NCBI GenBank assembly: GCA_963775295.1 | Contig: CAVZIK010000006.1 | Span: 3,472,001-3,536,000, forward strand | From: JAMDEO01 sp963775295 | Lineage (GTDB): Bacteria > Actinomycetota > Thermoleophilia > RBG-16-64-13 | Reading direction: 5' to 3' | Length of the DNA stretch: 64,000 bases | In this document: positions 8,372 through 17,100 of the stretch, piece after piece | Position numbering within the stretch: the stretch's first letter is position 1 | Layout of the letters: each line of letters opens with the position of its first letter | The notes under the pieces: generated by a model | Told to the model about the DNA's origin: nothing | Databases searched by the model: none | The model's input: only the letters and a program-made list of their open reading frames with translations | Position numbers and translations under genes: made by a program

Positions 8372-8724
8372 CGCCCGGCCTCCTCGGGGTCGGGGGCTGG
8401 CAGGCGATTCCCCGCGCCCCGGGAACCAAGCTCGCCCTCGGGCGCCACCTCGTCGTATCGGCCCTTTTGTCGTCCGGCAAGCATGGGAGGGACGATCTGA
8501 TGCATCTCGAGATAGTGCGCGGTCTCCCGGTGGGCGGCCAGGGCGTCGTCGTCCGTGTACTGCTCGTAGATGACGAACTGACCAGGCTCCTCCTGGCACC
8601 TGTAAACGACGAACTGCAAGCAGCCGGGCTCCCTGCGCGTGGGAGCAATCAGCTTACCGAGCGCAGACGCGATGGCGTCTGCCACCCCCGGCTTCGACTC
8701 GTAACGGACGATGATAGTGACCAT
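8368..8724 (-). CDS. ABM-domain (antibiotic biosynthesis monooxygenase-like) protein
   Basis: A 118-residue protein. The first 95 residues form a ferredoxin-like dimeric alpha+beta barrel of the ABM family: MVTIIVRYESKPG, then REPGCLQFVVYRCQEEPGQF and the family motif YEQYTDDDALAAH. Members act as small oxygenases, as L-rhamnose-type mutarotase-like proteins or as auxiliary enzymes. The tail is Gly/Glu-rich and probably disordered. It is the first gene of a two-gene unit, and its stop overlaps the start of the keto-sugar kinase, so a role in the same sugar-acid pathway is plausible. It is transcribed from the repeat-bearing promoter at 8824-8884. Confidence 0.8.
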   Translation of the reverse strand: MVTIIVRYESKPGVADAIASALGKLIAPTRREPGCLQFVVYRCQEEPGQFVIYEQYTDDDALAAHRETAHYLEMHQIVPPMLAGRQKGRYDEVAPEGELGSRGAGNRLPAPDPEEAGR

Positions 8725-8823
8725 CTGCCAGTTCCTTTGAGTAGATTCCCCAAACAGCGTTGAGATACGTGGTCAGTGCAACATACGACCCACGGCTCTC
8801 CAAACTAGACAAGCTCATATGCC

Positions 8824-8884
8824 TGTCTGTTTGTCTGTTTGTCTGCCATGCCCGCCACTATAGCACCGCTGGCGAGCAATGCAA
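8824..8884 (-). promoter_or_regulatory. ABM-kinase promoter with phased CAGACA operator array
   Basis: On the minus strand: -35 TTGCAT (8879-8884), a 16-bp spacer, -10 TATAGT (8857-8862), eleven bases, then three CAGACA units with 8-bp steps (plus-strand TGTCTG at 8840-8845, 8832-8837 and 8824-8829). The -10, the 11-bp gap and the repeat step are identical to those at glpK. An inverted copy CTAGACAAG lies beside the array at 8805-8813. Confidence 0.6.
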
Positions 8885-9096
8885 CCTGAATCGCACCGAG
8901 TTTAGTGGGGACTCATTTGTTTGAGTCCCTCGTCCTCGGCACGCGCTGTTCATCTCGCCATCTGAGGCACGTTGCAGGTCAATCTCGCAGCGATTTGCTG
9001 TACCACGCCGGCTCGCACCTTCGCGTCACACCGCACCAAAATCGCGGGCGTTTGGGGGACCCTTGGAGCGGGCGGCTTCCGGCTTGCTTGGACTAT

Positions 9097-10329
9097 TCAG
9101 CGCTCGGAGAGAGTGGACCCTCGACGAATGGCGTCCTTGCCATACTTCTTTCGGATGGCGTCCACCTTGAGATCAATCTCTCGGAGAAGAGGTAGCTCCT
9201 GGTCAAAGAGGTCATCCTGCCGGGCTCGCGGAGCGAAGTTACTCAGTCCCACCCCGATAAGGCGAAGGGGACAGGACTTCCGCCAGTGTTTGTGAAACAA
9301 AGCGCGCACTTCCCCAAAGAAGGCCTCATCCACGTCCAACGGGCGGGGCAAGGTGTGTGAGCAGGTATGGGTGGCAAAGTCCCCGTATCTGATCTTGAGG
9401 GTCACCGTGCGGGCCTCAAGAGAACTCATGCGCAGCCGACGGCACACGTCTTCGGTGAGCGAGATAAGGGTTGACTCAAGTAGTCTCGGATCAGATACAT
9501 CCTTTTCGAAGGTATGCTCCCGGGAAATGGACTTGATCTCTTGCTTTGAGGTAACGGGACTCACGTCTTCTCCCCGGGCTCGCCGGGCCAGTGCTTCTCC
9601 CCACTCTCCCAGGGAGAGTTCAAGCGTGCGAACAGGTACCTGGGCTAGATCCCCTATCGTTTCTACGCCCCATGCGTGAAGCTGCTTAAGAAGAGCCGGG
9701 CCCACACCGGGCAGACGCTGGGCGGCAAGGGGAGCCAGGAACTCCGCCTCCCTTCCGCAAGGAACCGCGGTAAAACCGGCCGGTTTGCGGTAGTCAGAGG
9801 CCACTTTGGCTACCAGCTTGTTAGAAGCAAGCCCCACCGAGATGCTCAAGCCCAGCTCTTCTTTCACCCGCTCCTGGATGAGCTTCGCCGTCATCTCCGG
9901 CGGCCCGAACAATCGTTCGGTGCCGGTCAGATCCACATAGGCCTCGTCCAGGCTCACCTGCTGCACGAGGGGCGAATAGGTCTCAAGAAGAGTCATCAGG
10001 CGACGCGAGTAGTCCCGGTAGAGATCGTGGTGACCGGGGAGAAATATCCCCTGTGGACAGAGGGCGTGGGCGGTACGGATGGGCATGGCCGAGTGCACTC
10101 CGTAGCGGCGGGCCTCATAGTTGGCGGTCGCCACCACTCCTCGCTCCTGGCCGCCGACAATGACCGGCTTACCCCGGAGGGAGGGATCGAGGTTCTCCTC
10201 GACGGCAGCAAAGAAGGCGTCAAGATCTAGGTGAGCGATGACCCGGCAGGGATTTGAAGACGGATGGCTGCTTGAAGCTTGGGGCCACGTGGACCAGGGG
10301 GCAGGTGATTCCATGTCGTACTTATCCAT
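9097..10329 (-). CDS. dinB: DNA polymerase IV (Y-family translesion polymerase)
   Basis: Error-prone bypass polymerase. The 410-residue product has the catalytic HLDLDAFFAAVE and SLDEAYVDLTG carboxylates, the fingers/palm segment VGLASNKLVAKVASDY, the helix-hairpin-helix RLPGVGPALLKQL and the little-finger domain. The reading frame is open to 10530, but the upstream part is unlike the family, so the ATG at 10329 (MDKYD) or 10314 is preferred. A C-terminal beta-clamp peptide may lie in RARQDDLFDQELPL (compare QxxLF). No LexA or GAAC-type SOS box was seen in front of it. Confidence 0.93.
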   Translation of the reverse strand: MDKYDMESPAPWSTWPQASSSHPSSNPCRVIAHLDLDAFFAAVEENLDPSLRGKPVIVGGQERGVVATANYEARRYGVHSAMPIRTAHALCPQGIFLPGHHDLYRDYSRRLMTLLETYSPLVQQVSLDEAYVDLTGTERLFGPPEMTAKLIQERVKEELGLSISVGLASNKLVAKVASDYRKPAGFTAVPCGREAEFLAPLAAQRLPGVGPALLKQLHAWGVETIGDLAQVPVRTLELSLGEWGEALARRARGEDVSPVTSKQEIKSISREHTFEKDVSDPRLLESTLISLTEDVCRRLRMSSLEARTVTLKIRYGDFATHTCSHTLPRPLDVDEAFFGEVRALFHKHWRKSCPLRLIGVGLSNFAPRARQDDLFDQELPLLREIDLKVDAIRKKYGKDAIRRGSTLSER

Positions 10330-10511
10330 GTGCGGCCAGCATAGCCGGGGGCGGGACCCGGGGCAAGCGCCCGCAGACACCTGACTTCGGAGGCGAGGAT
10401 GGCTCCCCGATGTCACCGGATAGCAGACTGAAGTGGGATAAATGTACGCCTCAAGCGATTGGCCAATTCCGACTCGGGATTGAGACCTCGTTGGGTGCTC
10501 CGCTCCTCCCG

Positions 10512-12791
10512 TTAGGCGCTTGAATACCATCTGAGCAAGTCACCCGGCTTCGTTCCTCGAGGGAAGGCTCGAACATCCTCAGCAACGTCCACGACCTCGT
10601 TCAGAAACGAATCGTATGCGCCAAGGTCGGGGTCCTCGCACGTTCCCTTAACGTATAGGATCATAAAAGTCGCAGCACGGCCATCCTTCTTGGGGCGGAT
10701 GATTCTTCCCATCCTTTGAATCATCTGGCGACGGCTGTGACTGGCAGCAAGAATAACCCCTAGGTCAGCCTCAGGAACGTCGACGCCTTCGTCCAGAACG
10801 CGGGGTGCAGCGAGGACTTTCACCCTGCCTTGCTTGAAATCAAACAACAACGCTTGACGTTCTTCTCTTTTCAGATCACTCGTATAGGCATGAGCGAAGA
10901 TCTTTGCTTTGCGAAGCCTCTCCGCCACCTGTGCGGCGCTATCAATAGTCTCGGTAAACACAAGAGCCCGCTGAGTGCGCGCTAGCACGGGGACCAGGGC
11001 GGACAGGGCATCCAGCTTGCGGCTGCAATCCGCAAGAAGTGCCCGGCGCTTGGTGAACGCGCTCAGATACCGACGAGCGCAGCGGGTGATCCGCCCGTTG
11101 TCGTTGCCCCCCTCGCTGAGTCGACTTACTGCATGCATGAACTCACCGAAGGGCTGCGACGGACAACCGTAGTCATCAACGAGCGAGGCCCGGGCTCGAC
11201 GAGCAATCGAATCGAGTTCTTCATAGCGTTCTTGCTCGGCGGCCTGAAAACCCACGGCCAGGAGAGCGACCCGGAAACGGGCAAGGATACCGTCAGCCAA
11301 GCCACGCTCGTAGTCGCACCTGGCGACCACCTCGTTTCCTTCCTCTGCCGGGTCAGCGGAGAAGTAGGGCGCCAAGTACCGAAGAACACCGTCGTCACTT
11401 CGTTCATAGGTCGCTGTTAGTCCAAGGCGCTCATCAAAACCGTCCTCGAGGGACAAGGAGTAACTCTCGGCTCCATAGTGATGGACCTCGTCCGCAATCA
11501 TCAGCCCTCCCGACCCATCGGGTAGCACGACAACGCGGGAGGCCGACTGCACCGTAGCCACAACCACGTCGTGATCCACCAGACAGTCTCCATGCCCATC
11601 GCCAAGTCGCCCGATGCGAGCGGATGGGATCTCCTGTGTAAGTGTGTAATGCCACTGATCAAGAAGATCACGCCCCGGAACAATGACCAGAACCGGGCGG
11701 CCCCTTGCGACTGCGTCAGCAGCGGCGATGACACCAAGCGCTGTTTTGCCCGTACCGGTAACCGCCTCCACTACTCCCCGTCGTCCCGCAGCCAGCCAAG
11801 CGTCAAGGGCCTCCTGCTGCCACGAACGCGGCTGAGGTCCTCTGTAGCGACCAAGGACCAGCGAAGACGGCAGTCCAGGCTCGACCGAAGCCAGCGTCGC
11901 CGGTCCTTCGATAGCCAGGCTCCAATGTGGCGGCCTGGAGTCATCCCTAATAAAAGACGCGCTTCTTTGGTAAAGGACGCCGTTGACGTCCGTGGTGGTC
12001 AACCTCCGCCAACCAATCGCTTCCAACCCGTTGAGAAGCTCCCGCTTGTTCTGGCCCGGGTGCGCCTTTAGTAGGTGCGTTAGATCGCGGGTCAGCTTCT
12101 CGCGGTCCAGGACTGCCGAGCGTGCCGAATTTGGCACAACTGTTTCTGTGGCATTGATGGCACGAACTGCGCTCTCGCTTTCCTCCGCCTTCTCACCAAT
12201 ACGCGCTGGCATAGCCTCATGCGAATCGTTGCCCGAGGCGCTCAAGAGGGTCCTCAGCACCACTGCCAGCGATTCGCGCGCCGCCCTTGCCTTGACCGGT
12301 CCTACGCCTCCCAAACTCCGAAAGTAGCTTTCAACATCCGGGCCTTGCTCTAGGAGATCACCCAGGTTTGCGACCCCCTTACGACGGAGAGCGCCCATGA
12401 GAGAGCGCTGCAAACCAAGCTGTCTGACCGGAATCCTTCCCAGGTCTGACCTGTCCTTCAAGGCGCTGAGCAGGTCTTCCCAGTCCGATCTGGGACCGGA
12501 GGGCCGTGCCAACTTCCTTCTTGGCAGGTCGGCGGGCGGCAGATCGCGGATCTGCTGAATCGCATGCGCATCCTGCTCAGAATTGCCGAGATGCGTCAGT
12601 AGCTGCCGTATCCGGTTGAGATTCTTGCTCTGGCCGCTAGCCAGGGTCGTCAGATATCGGTCAAGGCCGGCACCAAAATCGAGAAGATCGCCAAGAGTGG
12701 TTATGTCGTCAGCATGGAGCGACTCGATCTGCCGAGCGGAAAAGCCCAAGCACTCGACTGGCACAGAATGCAGGCTATGATCTTCCACCAT
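10512..12791 (-). CDS. XPB-like superfamily 2 helicase with two N-terminal HhH modules
   Basis: A 759-residue protein with two parts. Residues about 10-45 (VECLGFSARQIESLHADDI then TTLGDLL) and about 120-180 (VRQLGLQRSLMGALRRKGV then ANLGDLL, ending GVGPVKARAARESL) are two helix-hairpin-helix modules like the RNA polymerase alpha C-terminal domain. Residues about 335-740 are the helicase: Q-type QQEALDAWL, Walker A AVTGTGKTALG, Walker B ADEVHH, motif III LTATYERSDD and motif VI QMIQRMGRIIRPK. The DEVHH box and the layout fit the XPB/Rad25 class. No nuclease domain is seen. It may act in repair with the nearby dinB or in defence; neither is shown. Confidence 0.85.
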   Translation of the reverse strand: MVEDHSLHSVPVECLGFSARQIESLHADDITTLGDLLDFGAGLDRYLTTLASGQSKNLNRIRQLLTHLGNSEQDAHAIQQIRDLPPADLPRRKLARPSGPRSDWEDLLSALKDRSDLGRIPVRQLGLQRSLMGALRRKGVANLGDLLEQGPDVESYFRSLGGVGPVKARAARESLAVVLRTLLSASGNDSHEAMPARIGEKAEESESAVRAINATETVVPNSARSAVLDREKLTRDLTHLLKAHPGQNKRELLNGLEAIGWRRLTTTDVNGVLYQRSASFIRDDSRPPHWSLAIEGPATLASVEPGLPSSLVLGRYRGPQPRSWQQEALDAWLAAGRRGVVEAVTGTGKTALGVIAAADAVARGRPVLVIVPGRDLLDQWHYTLTQEIPSARIGRLGDGHGDCLVDHDVVVATVQSASRVVVLPDGSGGLMIADEVHHYGAESYSLSLEDGFDERLGLTATYERSDDGVLRYLAPYFSADPAEEGNEVVARCDYERGLADGILARFRVALLAVGFQAAEQERYEELDSIARRARASLVDDYGCPSQPFGEFMHAVSRLSEGGNDNGRITRCARRYLSAFTKRRALLADCSRKLDALSALVPVLARTQRALVFTETIDSAAQVAERLRKAKIFAHAYTSDLKREERQALLFDFKQGRVKVLAAPRVLDEGVDVPEADLGVILAASHSRRQMIQRMGRIIRPKKDGRAATFMILYVKGTCEDPDLGAYDSFLNEVVDVAEDVRAFPRGTKPGDLLRWYSSA

Positions 12792-13282
12792 TGCGGCTCC
12801 TGGATCCTTGTGAATGTCCTGTCATCTCGTGAACCCTGGCAAGATCAACATGGAAGAGATGTGTCTAGTGCCAGGCATGAAGTGCCAAGTGCCCATCGGA
12901 GAGTACTACCCTTGCCTTCTCACCATCCCGTCGATCTTTTCGTTCAGGTCGTTGAAGCGCCGAGCGTCACCCTATGGCGGAAACGAACACTTCCATGAGA
13001 AGGCGGCCGCAGTCAAGGGCGGCTGAGACCTTCAATCTCCCAATCGAGCGGAACCGACCCACGACCATGCTTCCATACGCACTCATCTGAGGCAGCAAGT
13101 CCTTCCCGCCTCGGTGCAGGTTGGGGTCCGGCCAGTCTGGGCGCTGCAATCTAACGGACGGCCTTCCTGAAAGACATTCATGCCTCGTCTCTCGATCGGC
13201 CCGAGTGTTCGTTCGCAGTCACCCCGACAGGGTAGTTGGGTGGTCTCCGTCGCTCGATCACGCTCCAACCAACAGATGCTTG
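12792..13282. other. Gene-free stretch beside the IS110 transposase
   Basis: About 490 bases between the helicase start and the transposase stop. Only short overlapping frames without family signal are present. Part of it must include the right end of the IS110 element, which has no clear terminal inverted repeats to mark it. Confidence 0.4.
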
Positions 13283-14368
13283 TTAGACTACCGGCCCCAC
13301 CTTGCCCCGGAGCCGCGCATTGCGCAGCGGCTCGTAGATCTCTCCTGTTTCCCAAAGCCTGTGAAGCAGCACTGCCAGTTTCCGGGCCACAGCAACAACA
13401 GCACGCTTCTTGGCTGCCTTGCCTCCCCGCTCAGCCAGGGCGAGACCCCAACGTCTAAGATCGGTGTCCGGGCCATATGGCCCGAGGATGTGCTGGGCCG
13501 CGCATACAAGTAGAGACCTGAGAGCCTCGTCGCCGGCTTTCGTGATGTGCAGTTGCGGCTTCTGATCACCGGAGTCGGCCTGCCGAGGGCGAAGCCCCAC
13601 ATAGCAACCGACGGCACGACTGCGCGGGAAACGGCCGGGGTCTTCAAGGGTAAGGACATAGGTGGCGGCCGTAACCGGACCGACACCAGGCACCTGACGA
13701 AGGGCGGCAATCTCCGGGTACTTGGTCGTGGCCATCTCCTCGATTTGTCTGTCGAGATCCTGAATCTGGGCGGTCAGTCTGGCGATGGTTTCCAGTTCGG
13801 GAGCCAGCGACGCCGCCAACTCTGCCGGGACGTGCCCCCCGGCCTTGTGATGGAAGCTTCTAGCCGAGCACTTGGGCAGCCGTCCGCCCACCGCTTTGGA
13901 GGCTCCCCTCATGTGATTGATCAGGAGCGTGCGCGCCCGGATGAGTGCGTCCCGGCTGCGCAGAAGGGCGAGATCTGCCTGGGCCTCCGCTCCCCGGTGC
14001 TTGATAGGGCACAAGAGCCGAGGATCAAGCCTCCCCAGACGAGCAAGAGACTCAGCGTCCACCCGGTCGCTCTTACGGTCATTCTGATAGATGAGGCGCA
14101 ACCGCCGAGGATTGGCCACGATAGTCTCGTGACCACAGGCAGCAATGAGGCGGCTTATCCAGGGAGAGTGGGTGCCAGCCTCCAGCACCACGACAGATGG
14201 CGTCGCCGACCGAAACCACTGGCCGAACGCCGACGGTGTGGTGCGAATACGAGCCTTTTCCTGAATCTCGCCATCGCCATCAAGAACGCATACCTGGCTG
14301 AACTTGTCTCCCACGTCCACCCCCATCGTGAGGCCGACCGGTGACTTCGCCTTGCTTTGCACGCTCAT
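13283..14368 (-). CDS. IS110-family transposase (DEDD type)
   Basis: A 361-residue transposase. The N-terminal RuvC-like domain has the acidic residues in MGVDVGDKFSQVCVLD, VVLEAGTHSPWI and SDRVDAESLARLGRLDP. The C-terminal IS116/IS110 part has the HhH-like LRQVPGVGPVTAATY, then VGLRPRQADSGDQK with the conserved serine, and KAGDEALRSLLV. The frame opens at 14401, but the ATG at 14368 has GGGAGGG seven bases upstream. IS110 recombinases use a bridge (seek) RNA encoded in the element's non-coding end. The 14369-14559 interval upstream is the obvious place for one here. The gene appears intact. Confidence 0.93.
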   Translation of the reverse strand: MSVQSKAKSPVGLTMGVDVGDKFSQVCVLDGDGEIQEKARIRTTPSAFGQWFRSATPSVVVLEAGTHSPWISRLIAACGHETIVANPRRLRLIYQNDRKSDRVDAESLARLGRLDPRLLCPIKHRGAEAQADLALLRSRDALIRARTLLINHMRGASKAVGGRLPKCSARSFHHKAGGHVPAELAASLAPELETIARLTAQIQDLDRQIEEMATTKYPEIAALRQVPGVGPVTAATYVLTLEDPGRFPRSRAVGCYVGLRPRQADSGDQKPQLHITKAGDEALRSLLVCAAQHILGPYGPDTDLRRWGLALAERGGKAAKKRAVVAVARKLAVLLHRLWETGEIYEPLRNARLRGKVGPVV

Positions 14369-14559
14369 CGACCCTCCCGTCCTGGATTCACTGGAATCCA
14401 TGTTCCGTTTGGATCTCAGCCTACCGCTGGACGGCCGTCCTTCTCATCCCATCTATCGCAGAATCGTGGACCTAAGCCGTTGTTTTCTACTCCGGTGTGT
14501 TCGATTCCCATGCCACTTCCTAGGCGCTCGCGGGCGTTCGGCTAGGATCGCAGGCTCGG
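13283..14559 (-). mobile_element. IS110-family element, ends not determined
   Basis: The element comprises the transposase at 13283-14368 and a non-coding side. A dyad TGGATTC-ACTG-GAATCCA lies at 14383-14400, and the gene-free interval up to 14559 could hold the bridge RNA. IS110 elements lack usual inverted repeats, so the boundaries given are only the limits set by neighbouring genes. Confidence 0.55.
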
Positions 14560-15417
14560 TCACTCTTCGTCTGAAGCCAGAGTCCGGATGACACTCTTGA
14601 GCTCAACAACTTCTAGATCGGTTGGACAATCCTGCCAGTTGTGGCTCCAGCAGACGATGATGTCGCAGCCGCCGGGTGAGTGGCCGTGATCGCGGAAGTT
14701 CCGACTTTCGTACTCAAATTCTATGCGGACTCGTTGCCACTTGCCGGGCTCCACCTGTCTCTTGGCTTCACAATCTGGATAGCCCGCCTGGAGGACCTCG
14801 ACGAGGTAGCCCAATTCACGCGCGACCATGCCGAAGAGGAACACAACGCCTTCTTCGTTCACCGGCTCGTGACGCAATCCTCGGAAATCTATTGGATTTC
14901 CATAGGTGGGCCGATCGTCCAGTTTGGGATACCGCTGTGTAGAGGCAAGAACAGATGAGAGGGTAGAAGGCGACGGGGCTGCCGCGGTGAATGGCGCTCT
15001 CGCGGCCTCTACTGGGATGAGGGTGACAACATCAGCCCATTCTGGTTTGCCTTCAGCAAACGAGCGAAAGTGTTCAGGGATGCTCGACCAGGGGCCAAAC
15101 TTCCTATCAAATACCCCCGGACTGTAAACCCCCTCACGCCGATACTGATTGCGCGTGGGTATGCGGCGGACGCGCCGCACAAACTCTCCCCAATCTTCAA
15201 GAAGAACCCCGGGATCAAGAGGCATGTTGGTCAAGTGCGGTTCAAGCCCAGCAGCGCGGACCGCTTCTCTCCAGCCAGGGAAGTGCTTCAGAACTTGGTA
15301 TTCGGTCATACCGGACAGGCTCTTAAACTCCGAGCGAGATGGAGGCCGTCCGAGGGTCTCGGCAGCCACGCGGATCGCGTTCAGTACTTCGTCTTTGTCG
15401 GGCAGTGCAGTTGTCAT
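14560..15417 (-). CDS. Homing-endonuclease-associated repeat protein with nuclease-like C-terminus
   Basis: A 285-residue protein. Two N-terminal repeats of the homing-endonuclease-associated type are visible: GRPPSRSEFKSLSGMTEY then FPGWREAVRAAGL, and IPTRNQYRREG then FDRKFGPWSSI. These are DNA-binding helical repeats. The C-terminal 110 residues carry conserved acidic and aromatic residues in RIEFEYESRNFRDHG, GGCDIIVCWSHNWQDCP and LEVVELKSVI. That pattern (E, then D within a beta strand, then ELK) suggests a PD-(D/E)XK-like nuclease fold. It lies next to the IS110 transposase. Its role could be a restriction-like or homing function; no partner methylase is present nearby. Confidence 0.65.
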   Translation of the reverse strand: MTTALPDKDEVLNAIRVAAETLGRPPSRSEFKSLSGMTEYQVLKHFPGWREAVRAAGLEPHLTNMPLDPGVLLEDWGEFVRRVRRIPTRNQYRREGVYSPGVFDRKFGPWSSIPEHFRSFAEGKPEWADVVTLIPVEAARAPFTAAAPSPSTLSSVLASTQRYPKLDDRPTYGNPIDFRGLRHEPVNEEGVVFLFGMVARELGYLVEVLQAGYPDCEAKRQVEPGKWQRVRIEFEYESRNFRDHGHSPGGCDIIVCWSHNWQDCPTDLEVVELKSVIRTLASDEE

Positions 15418-15839
15418 CTTTCATCTTTCGGGCAAACGACCACTAAGAGGTCCGCGTGAAACCAAGGGGGCGGCGACGGTGACCCAATCAGAGCCGTGGC
15501 GCTCGCAACTTCGGGCCCTGTCCGTCCATCGTCTGATGTCGAGGTCACTGGCGGCTTGCGTAGCCCCGGAGCTAAGGTGACTGTAACTGTCATATCACTG
15601 CCTGTCCAGCAGACGTGGGAAATCGTCACGAGTTACGGGGCCCTGGCCGTTTGAGTGCGACGACCGGTGGGCCCACGAGGCACACCTGGTGACGCCCAGG
15701 CGAGCGATGACGTGGGTGGTAGTGTTGGAACAACCTCGGGACTCGAGCGGTCGAACGTGACTGAAGGCTTTGTGGGACGGGCTGCTTCACTGGCAGACCA
15801 GGGGGGCTAGGGTTATCCACGGGAAAGGGGGCGGGCACT
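15418..15839. other. Gene-poor stretch; possible small coupled ORF
   Basis: About 420 bases. A minus-strand frame 15414-15629 (71 codons from GTG) ends with TGA overlapping the ATG of the repeat-nuclease gene. That could mean a small translationally coupled leader gene, but the sequence is Pro/Ser-rich and matches nothing I recognise. The rest, in front of the SIMPL gene, shows no clear feature. Confidence 0.25.
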
Positions 15840-16646
15840 ATGTCATTCGCCACGAGGGGGAATAGGTTGACGCAAGCGGGCGGTGTTTTGCTGGTCCTCG
15901 CGCTGTTGGTCTTCGGTCTCGCCGCCTGCACGTCTGGTTCAACCGTGTCTACAACGGCGGGCAGTTCGACAACCACGACTAGCGAATCGACTCAAACGCA
16001 GAGTTCTCTTCTTCACACCGTCACCGTTTCCGGCAGCGGTCATATGAGCGCTCTTCCCGACCAGGCCGTCATCAACATCGGTGTTCAAGGCAGTGCGGCT
16101 ACGGCAGCAGCGGCGCTCGATGCCAATTCCAAACAAATGCAAGACGTCCTTGCTCGCCTCAAAGCGGACGGGATACCGGACTCGGCCATCGAGACCGCCA
16201 ACGTCAGTGTCTACGGATATCCCCTCCACGATCAGAAGACGGGTAAGCAGACCGGCACCAGCTACCAGGCCTCAAACTCGGTGAAGGTCACCCTGACCGA
16301 CTTTGGCTCCATTGGCAGCGTATTTGCTGCCGCGGCCGAGGCCGGGGCCAACAACCTCTCCGGCCCTGACTGGCAGCTCTCCGACAACACCAAGGCCCAG
16401 ACCCAAGCGCTCAACCTAGCCTCTGCCCAAGCCCACGCCAAAGCCGAGGCGTTTGCCATCGCCAATGGAGTAACCCTGGGTGACGTGCTCGTCCTTACCG
16501 AGGGCTACTCGTCCCCTGTCTACTATTATGGGGGAGCAACGACGGCGACTACGACCACGGCCGGCGCCGCGTTTTCTTTACCGCCGATCAATCCTCAGAA
16601 CTTGGACATCTACGTCAACGCGACCATCACCTATCAACTCAAATAG
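15840..16646 (+). CDS. SIMPL-domain lipoprotein
   Basis: A 268-residue exported lipoprotein. An N-terminal signal peptide ends in the lipobox LAAC, with the modified cysteine at residue 30. A Thr/Ser-rich linker of about 25 residues follows, typical of actinobacterial lipoproteins. Then comes a SIMPL (DUF541) domain starting VTVSGSGHMSALPDQAVINIGV and ending DIYVNATITYQL. SIMPL proteins form oligomeric envelope structures of poorly known role, linked to oxidative stress in some species. It has no obvious operon partner except the small ORF at 16696. Confidence 0.88.
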   Translation: MSFATRGNRLTQAGGVLLVLALLVFGLAACTSGSTVSTTAGSSTTTTSESTQTQSSLLHTVTVSGSGHMSALPDQAVINIGVQGSAATAAAALDANSKQMQDVLARLKADGIPDSAIETANVSVYGYPLHDQKTGKQTGTSYQASNSVKVTLTDFGSIGSVFAAAAEAGANNLSGPDWQLSDNTKAQTQALNLASAQAHAKAEAFAIANGVTLGDVLVLTEGYSSPVYYYGGATTATTTTAGAAFSLPPINPQNLDIYVNATITYQLK

Positions 16647-16695
16647 CGCTATTGTTCTTCTTGGTGACCGGCACGCGGCTACGTAAGGGGATCCC

Positions 16696-16986
16696 GTGCA
16701 AGAACAAGGCGCATCCAGGTTTCCTGTTAGCACGTACAGTGGTCCGCTGGAATCGCTCATCGGGCAGTTCATATGGTTTGTCCATCCGAACGACGTGATG
16801 TGCCGCTGCTTGGGAACTATTTGCGCGATTTCCCCGGCTGGCGACATGGCCCAGGTGCAGGACTGGCGAGGGGTCAAGTCCTCACGTTCCTGGACGGTCC
16901 GTTTACACGGGCCGGGATGTCTTGCGGTTGCGGAGCTGATCCACAGTAGGATGCAGGAGCTGGCCAATCTCGCTGTCTCGCGCTAG
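16696..16986 (+). CDS. Small hypothetical protein
   Basis: A 96-residue frame from GTG with a good ribosome site (AAGGGGATCCC) just upstream, 49 bases after the SIMPL gene. The product is mostly soluble, with three cysteines, two of them in VMCRCLGTICAI. No family is recognised. The ribosome site and the position support expression, but codon evidence is limited. Confidence 0.4.
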   Translation: MQEQGASRFPVSTYSGPLESLIGQFIWFVHPNDVMCRCLGTICAISPAGDMAQVQDWRGVKSSRSWTVRLHGPGCLAVAELIHSRMQELANLAVSR

Positions 16987-17100
16987 AGACAGGATCGAAT
17001 CTGGATCGGGCTCGCCCACTGAGCCTGCAAGAGCGCAGATGCTTGCAGATGAGATAACGCTTGTGCGGCTTACGTGAACCCGGAAAAACGGGAGGACGCA

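Noticed and set aside
8372..8599. Upstream extension of the PfkB kinase to 449 residues
   Set aside because: The extra 76 residues lie within the ABM gene in another frame and are Arg/Gly-rich. The ATGA overlap at 8368-8371 marks the real start.
9676..10230. Plus-strand frame of 184 codons opposite dinB
   Set aside because: Antisense to conserved polymerase motifs, without a ribosome site or family.
10330..10511. Possible SOS box between the helicase and dinB
   Set aside because: No GAAC-N4-GTTC or CTG-N10-CAG site was found. The ATTGGCCAAT palindrome at 10458-10467 is short and common in high-GC DNA.
15626..15976. Minus-strand frame of 116 codons opposite the start of the SIMPL gene
   Set aside because: It overlaps the signal-peptide region of a well-supported gene. 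Pro/Val-rich shadow.
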